64,000 nt of DNA from Ascidiimonas sp046199005. Its GTDB lineage: Bacteria; Bacteroidota; Bacteroidia; Flavobacteriales; Flavobacteriaceae. The translations under genes were made by a program, and so were the position numbers. Shown here in pieces: positions 17,100-25,681 of the stretch. Under the pieces are notes generated by a model. The model made no database searches. It was not told the DNA's origin and was given only the letters and a program-made list of their open reading frames with translations. The stretch spans positions 1,860,001 to 1,924,000 of the forward strand of contig CP176050.1 in assembly GCA_046199005.1 (NCBI GenBank), read 5' to 3'. The stretch's first letter is position 1, and every line of letters begins with the position of its first letter.

Positions 17100-17939
17100 A
17101 TGAAAAAAATTCTCGTACCTGTAGATTTTTCAGAGTATTCTGAATATGCACTTGAGGTAGCAGCTACTATCGCTAAAAAACACAATGCTGAAATTATAGT
17201 GCTTCACATGCTTGGACTGTCCGAGGCAGTTCTCTCTCGTGAAGAAGCGTCTGGCCTTTCTGAAGCCGTTTATTATATGAAATTGGCCAAAAAACGTTTT
17301 GATACGTTTTTAGATAAAGAGTATCTAAAGGGATTAACCATTAGAGAATCTGTGCAGAATTATAAGGTTTTCAGCGAGATCAACGAAGCTGCAAAAGAAC
17401 AGGAAGCAGATTTAATCGTAATGGGATCACATGGAACCGGTGGAGGAATTGGAGAGATCTTCGTAGGGTCTAACGCAGAAAAAGTGGTGCGAACTTCTGA
17501 GATACCGGTGCTGGTAGTTAAACACCACATTTCTAATCTAAAACTAGATAACGTTTTGTTTGCATGCGATTTTAAAGACGACAGTGTGCGGCCTTATTTG
17601 AATGCTTCTGCACTTTTCAAAAAATTCGGATCGAAAGTACACCTGCTTTATGTGAATCTTCCCAATGAAAGTTTTAAGAGCAGCGAAGAAATTGAAGACA
17701 GAATAAGTGAATTTCTTACCAGGGCAGATGGAAATACAGATGCTTTAAAAGATGTGGTCATCCGAAACGATTATACAGCCGAAGGGGGTATTTTTAAGTA
17801 CGGCGAAAAAATAGGAGCAGATATTATAGCGATTCCTACACATGGGCGCAAAGGGCTAGCACATTTCTTTTATGGAAGCCTGGGCGAAGATCTGGTAAAT
17901 CACGCACCAATACCTGTAATGACTTTTAGGGCTTCTTGA
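17100..17939 (+). CDS. universal stress protein, both ATP loops intact
   Basis: 279 residues, tandem UspA domains. Unlike the other five stress proteins of the window, both halves keep the glycine signature: GSHGTGGGIGEIFVGSN in the first and PTHGRKGLAHFFYGSLG in the second. It therefore belongs to a different subtype (MKKILVPVDFSEYS start). It follows hemN but has its own -7-like element. A strong bidirectional terminator follows. Confidence 0.9.
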   Translation: MKKILVPVDFSEYSEYALEVAATIAKKHNAEIIVLHMLGLSEAVLSREEASGLSEAVYYMKLAKKRFDTFLDKEYLKGLTIRESVQNYKVFSEINEAAKEQEADLIVMGSHGTGGGIGEIFVGSNAEKVVRTSEIPVLVVKHHISNLKLDNVLFACDFKDDSVRPYLNASALFKKFGSKVHLLYVNLPNESFKSSEEIEDRISEFLTRADGNTDALKDVVIRNDYTAEGGIFKYGEKIGADIIAIPTHGRKGLAHFFYGSLGEDLVNHAPIPVMTFRAS

Positions 17940-18004
17940 AGCAGATCGTTTTATTTTGCAGTAATAAAGCAAAGTATTAGACGGGATCCATCATAAAGTT
18001 AATT

Positions 18005-18038
18005 ACAAAGCGTCAGATTCATAAGTCTGACGCTTTGT
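18005..18038. terminator. bidirectional terminator
   Basis: ACAAAGCGTCAGA (18005-18017) pairs perfectly with TCTGACGCTTTGT (18026-18038), between two convergent genes. Confidence 0.8.
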
Positions 18039-18060
18039 CGTATCTTATAAGGTAGTAATA

Positions 18061-18906
18061 TTAGTTAACAGTCATAGTACATTTTGTGCAAGAACCTCCT
18101 TCACAATATTTCACTCCCCATGAGGTATCTGCCGTGCATCCGCTTTGTCCGCTATCGCAGCTACAGGAGTGACCACCTCCGTCGTAATCCAATACCAGAA
18201 ACCTATTGGATTTCATAAGCTCGGGTTTTAGCAATTTTGCGTTCACCGAATAAATGAATTTATAACCGTACATTTTCATCTTTACCAACATGATATCATC
18301 AATATCAGATTTTTGGGTATTCCTTTCATCTACATACTGGAGTGCGTCAGAAGATTTTTTTCCATATAATGATACAGCATATCGCTTGAGTTCTTTTTCT
18401 AAACCCGGAATCAATCTGGCTGGTAGATAAGGTAACGTTTTAAATTCTTTATCAGTTGCAGGTTCAAGGGCATCATTTTGATCAATTATAAAAAGATTTT
18501 CATTTTCGATTTTATTGCCATTTCTATCGGAAAAACTTCCAGTACAATTTCCCGTGCAACTTCCATGACTACAGCCATAATTACCTTTTACATAAAATAC
18601 ATTGCATCCGTTGGAACCGGAACAGGTACAGGTATAAGATCCTCCTCCAGCAGATAATTCCAGTAAGCGTCCTGATACACTTGCAAAGGCATAGCCCTCG
18701 GGAAGTATTATTTTTATGGTAGAGTTATCTATTTTCTCAATTTGAGTGTCATCCGGTATTTTGACCCCACCTATTCGAGCGTTTTCTGTAATGGTCGGAA
18801 AATTTTCTAATTCAGATTGAGTACTTTCTATCTTATTATTATTCACTTCATTTGTACAGGCAAATGTGATAAAAATGCAGGTAAAAAGGATACTAATTTT
18901 TTTCAT
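18061..18906 (-). CDS. Cys-rich lipoprotein with duplicated motif, unknown function
   Basis: 281 residues. A lipoprotein signal (MKKISILFTCIFITFAC) predicts membrane anchoring. Two Cys-rich segments of one pattern are visible: GGGSYTCTCSGSNGC at about 91-105 and GGGHSCSCDSGQSGC near 244-258. Each is continued by C-x(2-3)-G-S-C-T-x2-C. The middle of the protein has no recognisable family. The pattern GGG-x2-C-x-C-x5-GC suggests disulfide- or metal-stabilised knots. Convergent with the stress-protein gene. I do not recognise the family. Confidence 0.75.
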   Translation of the reverse strand: MKKISILFTCIFITFACTNEVNNNKIESTQSELENFPTITENARIGGVKIPDDTQIEKIDNSTIKIILPEGYAFASVSGRLLELSAGGGSYTCTCSGSNGCNVFYVKGNYGCSHGSCTGNCTGSFSDRNGNKIENENLFIIDQNDALEPATDKEFKTLPYLPARLIPGLEKELKRYAVSLYGKKSSDALQYVDERNTQKSDIDDIMLVKMKMYGYKFIYSVNAKLLKPELMKSNRFLVLDYDGGGHSCSCDSGQSGCTADTSWGVKYCEGGSCTKCTMTVN

Positions 18907-19474
18907 TTAAGGTTGGTTTTTAATGATTATCAAGACTTAATTCAAACTTGTAGTGAGGGGCTCTTCAACCTATTTGCTGTACTAAAAAATTAACTTCGAA
19001 TTGGACATTTTTCTAGTATTATTATATTTATATCGATAGATAATCTCTATTTAAGCACTGATGATTAAGTAATAAACTTATATCAATCGGTGTATTTTCT
19101 TTCAAATATAGATACTTAATTATTGAAAAACAAGAGAGTCATTAAGATTTGCTAGCTTATATGTGCTCATCTCTAAATTTTGATTAGATACCATTATCAA
19201 TGATGATTAGATACTTGCTTATAGACTTAGCAATGGTTTTGAATGTAAACTGTTTGCTGCTAGAAATGATTAGTAAACGCAGAATTAATGATCTTTAATT
19301 CGGGAAATGGAGCTCTTACTTTTTCCGATTGTTAGAAACAAAATTTCAGGAGGAAATCGTAGTTCACTGTCTCGGGACTAAAGAAGCAACGTTCTTTTCC
19401 CTTATATTTTAACTAAATCAGCAATTAATTAGTTAGGATACTAAATTCGATTCCAAAACAGAAAGCTTATCGCT
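18907..19474. other. gene-free AT-rich interval
   Basis: 568 bases between the Cys-rich lipoprotein promoter side and the deoD stop. I see no ORF with coding character, no TGAY-N4-RTCA or GTAAC palindrome, no tRNA-like fold and no perfect hairpin. The phrase GATTAGATAC occurs twice (near 19181 and 19205). Possibly decayed sequence. Confidence 0.5.
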
Positions 19475-20173
19475 TTAAAACGTATTCAGTGCTATTTCTG
19501 CCATTTCATTAAAAGTACTTTCCCGTTCTTCGCTGGTACTGGCTTCACCCGTTACCAGGGAGTCTGAAATGGTTAAAATTGAAAGTGCTTTTGCTTTGTA
19601 TTTGGAAGCAACCGTATAAAGACCTGCAGTCTCCATCTCAACGCATAATACACCGTAGTCAGCCCATTTTTCATAATCATTGGGGTCATCTGTATAAAAT
19701 TCATCAGACGAAAGCACATTCCCGGCTTTTACAGATATGTTCTTTTCCCTGGCATATTGTGCAGCTTTCATTAAAAGATCAAAATTTGCAGTAGGAGCGT
19801 AGTTCGCCTGGTTGAATCTTAAATTATTAAAATTAGCATTGGTTGAAGCGGCCATGGCAATGACAATATCTCCTAATTGTAAATGAGATTGATAAGCTCC
19901 CGCGGTACCCACTCTGATGATGTTTTTAACCCCGTAGTCTTTAAATAACTCATGATAATAGATCATTGCAGAACCGAGTCCCATACCACTGCCTTGAACA
20001 GATACTCTCTTATTATTATAGGTTCCGGTAAATCCAAGCATTCCTCTTACTTCATTATAGCAGAAAACATCGGTGAGAAAGGTTTCGGCAATCCATTTCG
20101 CTCTCAGCGGATCTCCCGGCATGAGAACAGTTTCTGCAACTTCTCCTTGTTTTGCCTCAATGTGTATGCTCAT
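19475..20173 (-). CDS. deoD: purine nucleoside phosphorylase, DeoD type
   Basis: 232 residues, the usual length. The N-terminus MSIHIEAKQGEVAETVLMPGDPLRAKWIAE, the phosphate-binding GDPLRA and RVGTAGA motifs, and the active-site VCVEMETAGLY followed by ISDSLVTGE are all DeoD landmarks. It cleaves purine nucleosides with phosphate to base and ribose-1-phosphate. It lies 61 bases downstream of the CoA-transferase gene on the same strand, with a weak inverted repeat (20189-20210) between them, so it may be partly uncoupled from the cbb3 operon. Confidence 0.93.
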   Translation of the reverse strand: MSIHIEAKQGEVAETVLMPGDPLRAKWIAETFLTDVFCYNEVRGMLGFTGTYNNKRVSVQGSGMGLGSAMIYYHELFKDYGVKNIIRVGTAGAYQSHLQLGDIVIAMAASTNANFNNLRFNQANYAPTANFDLLMKAAQYAREKNISVKAGNVLSSDEFYTDDPNDYEKWADYGVLCVEMETAGLYTVASKYKAKALSILTISDSLVTGEASTSEERESTFNEMAEIALNTF

Positions 20174-20234
20174 GATATGAAATGGTTAACGGGAATTTTT
20201 AAATACCCGTGATTATGATAAAACGAGCGTAGTA

Positions 20235-21521
20235 TCAAATAATCCGATTGAAACGCTCATAGGCTTCTTTATGCAGCGTTTCACGATGATCGGGATGTGC
20301 AATAGAGATAAGTTCTCTGGCTCGCTGCTCCAGTCCTTTTCCAAAGAGATTAACAACGCCGTACTCTGTAGCTACATAATGCACATGCGCACGAGTCGTC
20401 GTTACTCCGGCACCTCTTTTCAGGAAGGGGGTGATTTTAGAAACGCCTTTGCTGGTTGCAGAAGGAAGTGCGATAATAGCTTTTCCTCCTTCAGACAGGG
20501 AAGCCCCTCTTATGAAATCCATTTGACCACCCACTCCTGAATATTGAAAATTACCAATAGTATCTGCACATACCTGCCCTGTAAGATCTATTTCAATAGC
20601 ACTATTGATAGCAGTTACCTTAGGATTCTGTCTAATAACGGCAGTATCATTCGTATAGGCAGCTTCCTTGAAATGCACCGTCGGATTATCGTCGATAAAA
20701 TCATAGAGATGTTTGGTTCCGGCAGCAAAACAGGTGACTATTTTCCCTGTTTTTATTTTCTTTTCCTCGCCTGTAATGACTCCGCTATGCACCAATGGGA
20801 GCAATCCGTCTGAGAATAACTCTGTATGAACTCCAAGACGCTTGTGATTGGTAAGATTAGAAAGTATGGCATTGGGGATGTTACCAATACCCATCTGTAG
20901 TGTTGCCCCGTCTTCAATAAGTTCGGCGACATTTGCTCCTATCTTTTTTTCTAATTCGCTTATCCCATTCATAGGTGCAGCATGTATGGGTAAATCAACT
21001 TCTACTGCCTTATCAATTTGTCCTATATGTATAATACCATCTCCATGGGTTCGCGGAACTCTTGGATTGATTAATGCCACTACTTTTTTAGCTGTCTGAA
21101 CGGCTGGTAAAGTGATATCTACAGAAACGCCCAAGGAGCAGTAACCATGCTTGTCTGGAGGGGATACCTGTATGAAGGCTACATCTAACGGCAAGATATT
21201 CCTTCTAAAAAGCAAATGTATCTCACTCAGAAAGATGGGAATGTAATCTCCTCCATTTTCATTGACCGCTTTTCTTACGTTACCGCCTACGAAGCAACTA
21301 ATGAGTCTAAAAGATTTTCGATATGGATCAGTCATATATCGAGCCGGACCTTCGGTGTGAATTTGTACAATCTCAACGTCGTTAAGTTCTTTATGCCTGT
21401 TACACAGGGCATCTATGAGTGTATTAGGTGTCATTGCTGCCCCTTGAAAAAAAACACGGTCTCCTGATTTAACAATAGAAACCGCTTTTTCTGCAGAGGT
21501 AATCTCCGGTTCTTTAAACAT
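20235..21521 (-). CDS. acetyl-CoA hydrolase/transferase family (4-hydroxybutyrate/acetate CoA-transferase type)
   Basis: 428 residues. Family landmarks include SGDRVFFQGAAMTPNTLIDAL, GDGIIHIGQIDKAVEVDLPIHA, TLQMGIGNIPNAI, ELFSDGLLPLVHSGVITGE and the C-terminal GVGGQMDFIRGA and VTTTRAHVHYVATEYGVVNLFGKG. It transfers CoA between acyl-CoA and carboxylates such as acetate. It overlaps the thioredoxin gene by 8 bases, so it belongs to the cbb3/thioredoxin transcription unit. It may allow energy recovery by acyl-CoA/acetate exchange at low oxygen (inferred). Confidence 0.9.
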   Translation of the reverse strand: MFKEPEITSAEKAVSIVKSGDRVFFQGAAMTPNTLIDALCNRHKELNDVEIVQIHTEGPARYMTDPYRKSFRLISCFVGGNVRKAVNENGGDYIPIFLSEIHLLFRRNILPLDVAFIQVSPPDKHGYCSLGVSVDITLPAVQTAKKVVALINPRVPRTHGDGIIHIGQIDKAVEVDLPIHAAPMNGISELEKKIGANVAELIEDGATLQMGIGNIPNAILSNLTNHKRLGVHTELFSDGLLPLVHSGVITGEEKKIKTGKIVTCFAAGTKHLYDFIDDNPTVHFKEAAYTNDTAVIRQNPKVTAINSAIEIDLTGQVCADTIGNFQYSGVGGQMDFIRGASLSEGGKAIIALPSATSKGVSKITPFLKRGAGVTTTRAHVHYVATEYGVVNLFGKGLEQRARELISIAHPDHRETLHKEAYERFNRII

Positions 21522-21822
21522 GTGTGGTTTTTGAATTTATTATTTGAATGATTTCTTGTTTAGGAAGCACACCCGATTGCCTCCATAATTGTTTCTTATT
21601 TTGAAAAAGCATCATGGTAGGAACCCCTCTCACTTGAAAACGAGATGCGAGTTTCTGATTCTTGTCAACATCAATTTTCACTACTTTTATGCGGTCACCT
21701 AATTCCTGCTTTACCTCTTTGATAATAGGAGCTAAGGTTTTGCAAGGACCGCACCAATCGGCATAAAAATCAATCAATACAGGAACCTCAGAATCTATGA
21801 TCTTTTGAAAACTACTTTTCAT
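21514..21822 (-). CDS. thioredoxin
   Basis: 102 residues from ATG 21822 (MKSSFQKIIDSEVPVLIDFYADWCGPC). The longer in-frame start at 21852 would overlap the upstream gene and adds ten residues not typical of thioredoxins. Active site WCGPC, cis-Pro motif RGVPTMMLF. No signal peptide, so cytosolic. Its position at the end of the cbb3 assembly genes may reflect redox support of cytochrome maturation, although such proteins are usually exported; the link is uncertain. Confidence 0.92.
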   Translation of the reverse strand: MKSSFQKIIDSEVPVLIDFYADWCGPCKTLAPIIKEVKQELGDRIKVVKIDVDKNQKLASRFQVRGVPTMMLFQNKKQLWRQSGVLPKQEIIQIINSKTTHV

Positions 21823-21842
21823 AATGTATTCATTTAATCCGA

Positions 21843-22544
21843 CTAATGACATTCTATTGATGCATCTACCAGTTCGATAACAGGTTCCGGAGAGAGATAA
21901 GGGATTCCAAGTCCCAATCCGCGAACAATAAATAAGAAACCTAAAATTACAACAAAAATAGGAATCACTTTGGTGATTTTGGCTCTTACCTTTCCATTTA
22001 TTTTATGTGAAGCAAAAACAGCCAGGGTCATCATAGGAATGGTGCCTGCGCCAAACAGCATCATATACAGGCTTCCCTCTAGTGCATGTCCGGAAGCTAT
22101 GGCACCTAGTACTGCCATATATACCAGGCCGCAAGGTAAAAATCCGTTGAGAAGTCCTAACCCTAAATACGTATCTGCCCCCGATTTGGTAAGTTCTTTG
22201 CCTATCGAAGCTTTGAGACGGCTTAAACTCTTCAAAAAGAACCCCCCTGGGCTAAAAAACTTAATACGAAAAGCAGGTAAAATTACAAGCAAGATCATAA
22301 ATACACCTATCGCTACAGATAACTTTTGTTGCATCCCAAAAAGGTAAATACCACTACCTAGCAACCCAAAGAGTAAACCTATCATTGCATAAGCCAGAAG
22401 TCTTCCCAGATGGTAACTACCCACTTTTAGTATTTTGCCAGACGTACTTGAGGTATGAACGGGCAACATGAATGCGATAGGCCCACACATTCCTATACAG
22501 TGAAAACTACCCAATAATCCTAAAAGCAAAGCAGTAAGTAACAT
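21843..22544 (-). CDS. sulfite exporter TauE/SafE family (cbb3-linked) membrane protein
   Basis: 233 residues, about six membrane segments. The N-terminus has the metal-binding-like motif GSFHCIGMCGPIAF, and a second small-residue motif, GLLNGFLPCGLVYMA, follows at mid-protein. Proteins of this subgroup are regularly found directly after ccoG and ccoH in Bacteroidota and proteobacteria and may move copper or otherwise assist oxidase assembly. The gene starts 3 bases after the ccoH stop. Confidence 0.85.
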   Translation of the reverse strand: MLLTALLLGLLGSFHCIGMCGPIAFMLPVHTSSTSGKILKVGSYHLGRLLAYAMIGLLFGLLGSGIYLFGMQQKLSVAIGVFMILLVILPAFRIKFFSPGGFFLKSLSRLKASIGKELTKSGADTYLGLGLLNGFLPCGLVYMAVLGAIASGHALEGSLYMMLFGAGTIPMMTLAVFASHKINGKVRAKITKVIPIFVVILGFLFIVRGLGLGIPYLSPEPVIELVDASIECH

Positions 22545-22547
22545 TTG

Positions 22548-22994
22548 TTAATAGGTTAATTCCTTTTTAAATAAGTAAGACACCCCTTCATAATTCCAGA
22601 AAACCTTCATATTCCATCGGCCATCCAGCAAGCGATTGTCTGGTATGAGCAAATGATTACTGGAAATGCCTATGGATAGGTTGAAATCCAGCCGCTCGTT
22701 AGATGGCCTGTAGAGGAATATGTTTCCTTTTATTTTTGAAGCATCCAGTTTTTCCGGAAATACTAAAATGAGTCCGTCTTCTGTTTTCTTTAGCACCAGT
22801 TGCATATGGTCATCAACTGTTTTTTGTTCCAGATTTATTTCATCTTGAAAAGCCAGTTCTTGCTTGTAATAATCTTCAGTTACCAACTCATGAGCATACT
22901 GCTTATCTGTTGCCATGTTGATCACGAAGTACATGATAAAGCTTATAAATGCGATAAATCCTATTACAATTCCTGTTCCCCAATTAAATTTCAT
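22548..22994 (-). CDS. ccoH: cbb3 oxidase assembly protein CcoH (FixH)
   Basis: 148 residues from ATG 22994 (MKFNWGTGIVIGFIAFISFIMYF); the in-frame start at 23027 adds eleven residues before the membrane helix and is less likely. There is one N-terminal membrane helix, then the FixH hallmark LVTEDYYKQELAFQDEI and a periplasmic beta-rich domain. It assists assembly of the cbb3 oxidase. It is separated from ccoG by a 114-bp gap holding a GC-rich repeat-like element. Confidence 0.9.
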   Translation of the reverse strand: MKFNWGTGIVIGFIAFISFIMYFVINMATDKQYAHELVTEDYYKQELAFQDEINLEQKTVDDHMQLVLKKTEDGLILVFPEKLDASKIKGNIFLYRPSNERLDFNLSIGISSNHLLIPDNRLLDGRWNMKVFWNYEGVSYLFKKELTY

Positions 22995-23038
22995 TTCTCT
23001 AGTTTTTAAGTGATGGCATTCCTTCAAGATAGCTCTTT

Positions 23039-23105
23039 CAGGTCGGGCTATTCGCTACTACTCCTCGGTAGAACCTGCGGGGTATACGCTGCTATCCCTA
23101 ATGCG
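23039..23105 (-). repeat. GC-rich intergenic repeat-like element
   Basis: A 67-bp block, visibly more GC-rich than its surroundings, between ccoG and ccoH. On the minus strand it begins CGCATTAGGGATAGCAGCG and ends AATAGCCCGACCTG. These end motifs resemble an intergenic repeat I associate with flavobacterial genomes. No second copy is present in this window, so repeat status is inferred. It could be a structured mRNA element within the operon. Confidence 0.45.
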
Positions 23106-23108
23106 TTT

Positions 23109-24533
23109 TTATTTATAACTTCTGGGGCCTAAAAAAGCGGTAGAAGTAGTTTCGATTAATTCATTACCACTATAGACTCCTATTTTTATTCTGTCTTTGT
23201 CTCCTTTTAACGCCGCCTGATGAATTACAATAAACAATGTTCCTTCTGCCAATTGTTGAGCGGCTACTTCAAAATTTTTATGTGTCACGGTTTCTATTTT
23301 TCCCTTATGTGAAAGCAGTTTAAATTGTACATCTTCAATATCATGAGTGGTTTTGTTAATAATCTTGTAAGTATAGACGTTGCTAATCAGGTTTTCACCT
23401 TTGCGTTCATACAACTGGCCGGGCAATCTAAGAATATTGGCTTCAACATCATTCCTCAGGAAAAGCATCCCTATAAAAACACTTATCAAAATACCGAGAA
23501 CTGCAGTATATCCTTTTAAACGGGGAGAGAAACTAAATTTCGCCTTGTTCTCTATATTGTCTATGCTGGCATACCTTATGAGTCCTTTAGGTAGATTTAC
23601 GCTTTCCATCATATGGTCGCATGCATCGATACAGGCAGTACAGTTTACACATTCTAATTGGGTTCCGTTTCTAATATCAATACCGGTAGGGCATACATGT
23701 ACACATTGAAAACAATCAATACAGTCTCCTTTTCCCGTCTCAGCCCGATCCTCATTCTTCCTGAACTTTGCCCTGCCTTCTTTTTTTTCACCCCGTTTGT
23801 AATCGTAGGCAACCACCACCGATTTATTATCAAGTAATACTCCTTGTAATCTACCATAAGGACACGCAATTATGCATACCTGCTCTCTAAACCATGCAAA
23901 AACAAAATAGAAAACTCCTGTAAAAATTAGCAGCGACACCAGCGTACTCATATGAGCAAAAGGGCCTTCGGTAATGTACTGGATCAGACGGTCACTACCA
24001 ATTAAATACGCAAGAAAAACATTGGCGATCAAAAAAGAGATCACAAAGAAAATAAACCATTTCAGACTCCTTTTTCTTATTTTTTCAGCATTCCATTTTT
24101 GTTTGTCTAGTCGTATTTGTTTCCCACGGTCTCCTTCGATCCAATATTCAATTCGCCTGAATACCATCTCCATGAAAATGGTTTGCGGGCACATCCAGCC
24201 GCAAAAAATACGTCCGAATGCAACTGTAAAGAATACCACAAAAACCACACCTATGATCATCATGATCACAAACAAGTGAAAATCCTGCGGCCAGAAAGGA
24301 GCACCAAAAATATTGAAGCGTCTTTCCAGTACGTTGAACATTAAAAACTGATTGCCCCCAATTTTGATAAATGGAGCTGTAAATAAAAATAGTAGCAACC
24401 CGTAACTTACCAGTTTTCGGTAATCGTAATACTTTCCCGATGGTTTTTTAGGATAGACCCAGGCACGTTTACCTTCTGCGGTAACGGTACCTATAGAGTC
24501 TCTAAAATTCTGGTCTAATTGGGGACTACTCAT
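23109..24533 (-). CDS. ccoG: cbb3 oxidase accessory protein CcoG (FixG/RdxA)
   Basis: 474 residues. Several membrane segments occupy the first ~250 residues, with GRIFCGWMCPQTIFMEMVFRRIEYWIEG typical of FixG. Two ferredoxin-type 4Fe-4S clusters follow (CIDCFQCVHVCPTG and CVNCTACIDAC), then a further membrane helix and a C-terminal periplasmic Ig-like domain (FixG C-terminal family). CcoG is linked to copper delivery or reduction for the oxidase. It lies 7 bases after ccoP. Confidence 0.94.
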   Translation of the reverse strand: MSSPQLDQNFRDSIGTVTAEGKRAWVYPKKPSGKYYDYRKLVSYGLLLFLFTAPFIKIGGNQFLMFNVLERRFNIFGAPFWPQDFHLFVIMMIIGVVFVVFFTVAFGRIFCGWMCPQTIFMEMVFRRIEYWIEGDRGKQIRLDKQKWNAEKIRKRSLKWFIFFVISFLIANVFLAYLIGSDRLIQYITEGPFAHMSTLVSLLIFTGVFYFVFAWFREQVCIIACPYGRLQGVLLDNKSVVVAYDYKRGEKKEGRAKFRKNEDRAETGKGDCIDCFQCVHVCPTGIDIRNGTQLECVNCTACIDACDHMMESVNLPKGLIRYASIDNIENKAKFSFSPRLKGYTAVLGILISVFIGMLFLRNDVEANILRLPGQLYERKGENLISNVYTYKIINKTTHDIEDVQFKLLSHKGKIETVTHKNFEVAAQQLAEGTLFIVIHQAALKGDKDRIKIGVYSGNELIETTSTAFLGPRSYK

Positions 24534-24540
24534 TTCAAAA

Positions 24541-25491
24541 TTATTTCATCGTTACAGATAAAGTATCTGTAGTTTTTAATGATTCTTCTGCTTCCGGAGT
24601 TTCTTCGGGTGCATCAGGATCAATCCATATCTCTCCTTCTGGCGCCTTAGGCTCCGCGGGTATGGTGCCTTCAAGCGAAATTACATAGCTCGCTACCTGA
24701 GCCATTTCAGCGGGTTTCAGACTTTGTTTCCAGGCAATCATGCCTTTACCATCTCGACCCCCTTCAGAAATTGTTCTAAAAACATTCTTTATGCCTCCTC
24801 CTAATATCCAATTCGGATCGGTTAAGTTGGGTCCAATTCCGCCACCGCCATCTGCTTTATGGCAGGCTACGCAATTCAACTCAAAAACTGCTTTTCCGGC
24901 TTTTAGATCGGCTATATCAGTTAATAAGACAACTGTATTAACATCTACGAGATCTTTGGCGGTTCGTTTATATTCTTCTATGGCTATCTGAGCTTCGGCT
25001 ACCTCCTGTTCATATTCCATTTCCTGATCGACCCCATTGAATACATGGTATCTTGCTAAATAGATCACCGCAAACAAAATGGTTGCATAAAAGCCCCATA
25101 CCCACCATGGAGGAAGATCGTTGTCCAGTTCTTTTATTCCATCATAGTTATGATCAAGAATAATTTCCTGCTCTTCTTCGATAGGTTTACTACCCACCAT
25201 CTTTTTGTAGATTCGTTTTAGTCCTGCAAACTGAGTCTCTTTTTCTTTCGCCAATTTTAGATCGTATTGTTCTTGTGCTTCCGGTTTCATACTTCGGTAC
25301 AAAACACTTTTAAGCGACTCAATACTTACTTCAATAGCAATCATGAATAGCAATACAATACCAAGTATAGCCCAGATCACAGGATATTTCTGAATGGCCA
25401 TTTGGTCTCCGGAATCTACAAATAGTTCCAACAGATAAAAAGCGACTACTAAAAAGAAAGTTACTCTAAGATAGGATGCTATTGTTCTCAT
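24541..25491 (-). CDS. ccoP: cbb3 oxidase subunit III CcoP, single heme c
   Basis: 316 residues. Two N-terminal hydrophobic segments and a long charged linker precede the cbb3 N-terminal-type domain segment DHNYDGIKELDNDLPPWWVWGFYATI. Then one cytochrome c domain follows with CVACH and distal Met (GMIAWKQSL). Proteobacterial CcoP carries two CxxCH; only one is present here. The C-terminal tail is rich in Pro, Glu and Asp. Its start overlaps the ccoQ stop by 4 bases. Confidence 0.92.
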   Translation of the reverse strand: MRTIASYLRVTFFLVVAFYLLELFVDSGDQMAIQKYPVIWAILGIVLLFMIAIEVSIESLKSVLYRSMKPEAQEQYDLKLAKEKETQFAGLKRIYKKMVGSKPIEEEQEIILDHNYDGIKELDNDLPPWWVWGFYATILFAVIYLARYHVFNGVDQEMEYEQEVAEAQIAIEEYKRTAKDLVDVNTVVLLTDIADLKAGKAVFELNCVACHKADGGGGIGPNLTDPNWILGGGIKNVFRTISEGGRDGKGMIAWKQSLKPAEMAQVASYVISLEGTIPAEPKAPEGEIWIDPDAPEETPEAEESLKTTDTLSVTMK

Positions 25492-25679
25492 ATGATGGAA
25501 TTGTTTGGTTCGTCGTTTTCTAAAGGTAGCTGACTCACTTCTTTCAAATAAGATTTCTTAGCAGTGAAAACCCACCAATAGAGTCCGGCAAAGAATAGAA
25601 AAAAGATAAGTAGTGAGATAATAGGATAAATCTCTATCCCATCGATGGTTTCCATATGATGTTTGATAAACTTCAACAT
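25488..25679 (-). CDS. ccoQ: cbb3 oxidase small subunit CcoQ (FixQ)
   Basis: 63 residues, one membrane helix (ISLLIFFLFFAGLYWWVF) preceded by MLKFIKHHMETIDGIEIYP. Size, topology and location between ccoNO and ccoP identify it. It is thought to stabilise the oxidase complex. Confidence 0.88.
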   Translation of the reverse strand: MLKFIKHHMETIDGIEIYPIISLLIFFLFFAGLYWWVFTAKKSYLKEVSQLPLENDEPNNSII

Positions 25680-25681
25680 AT

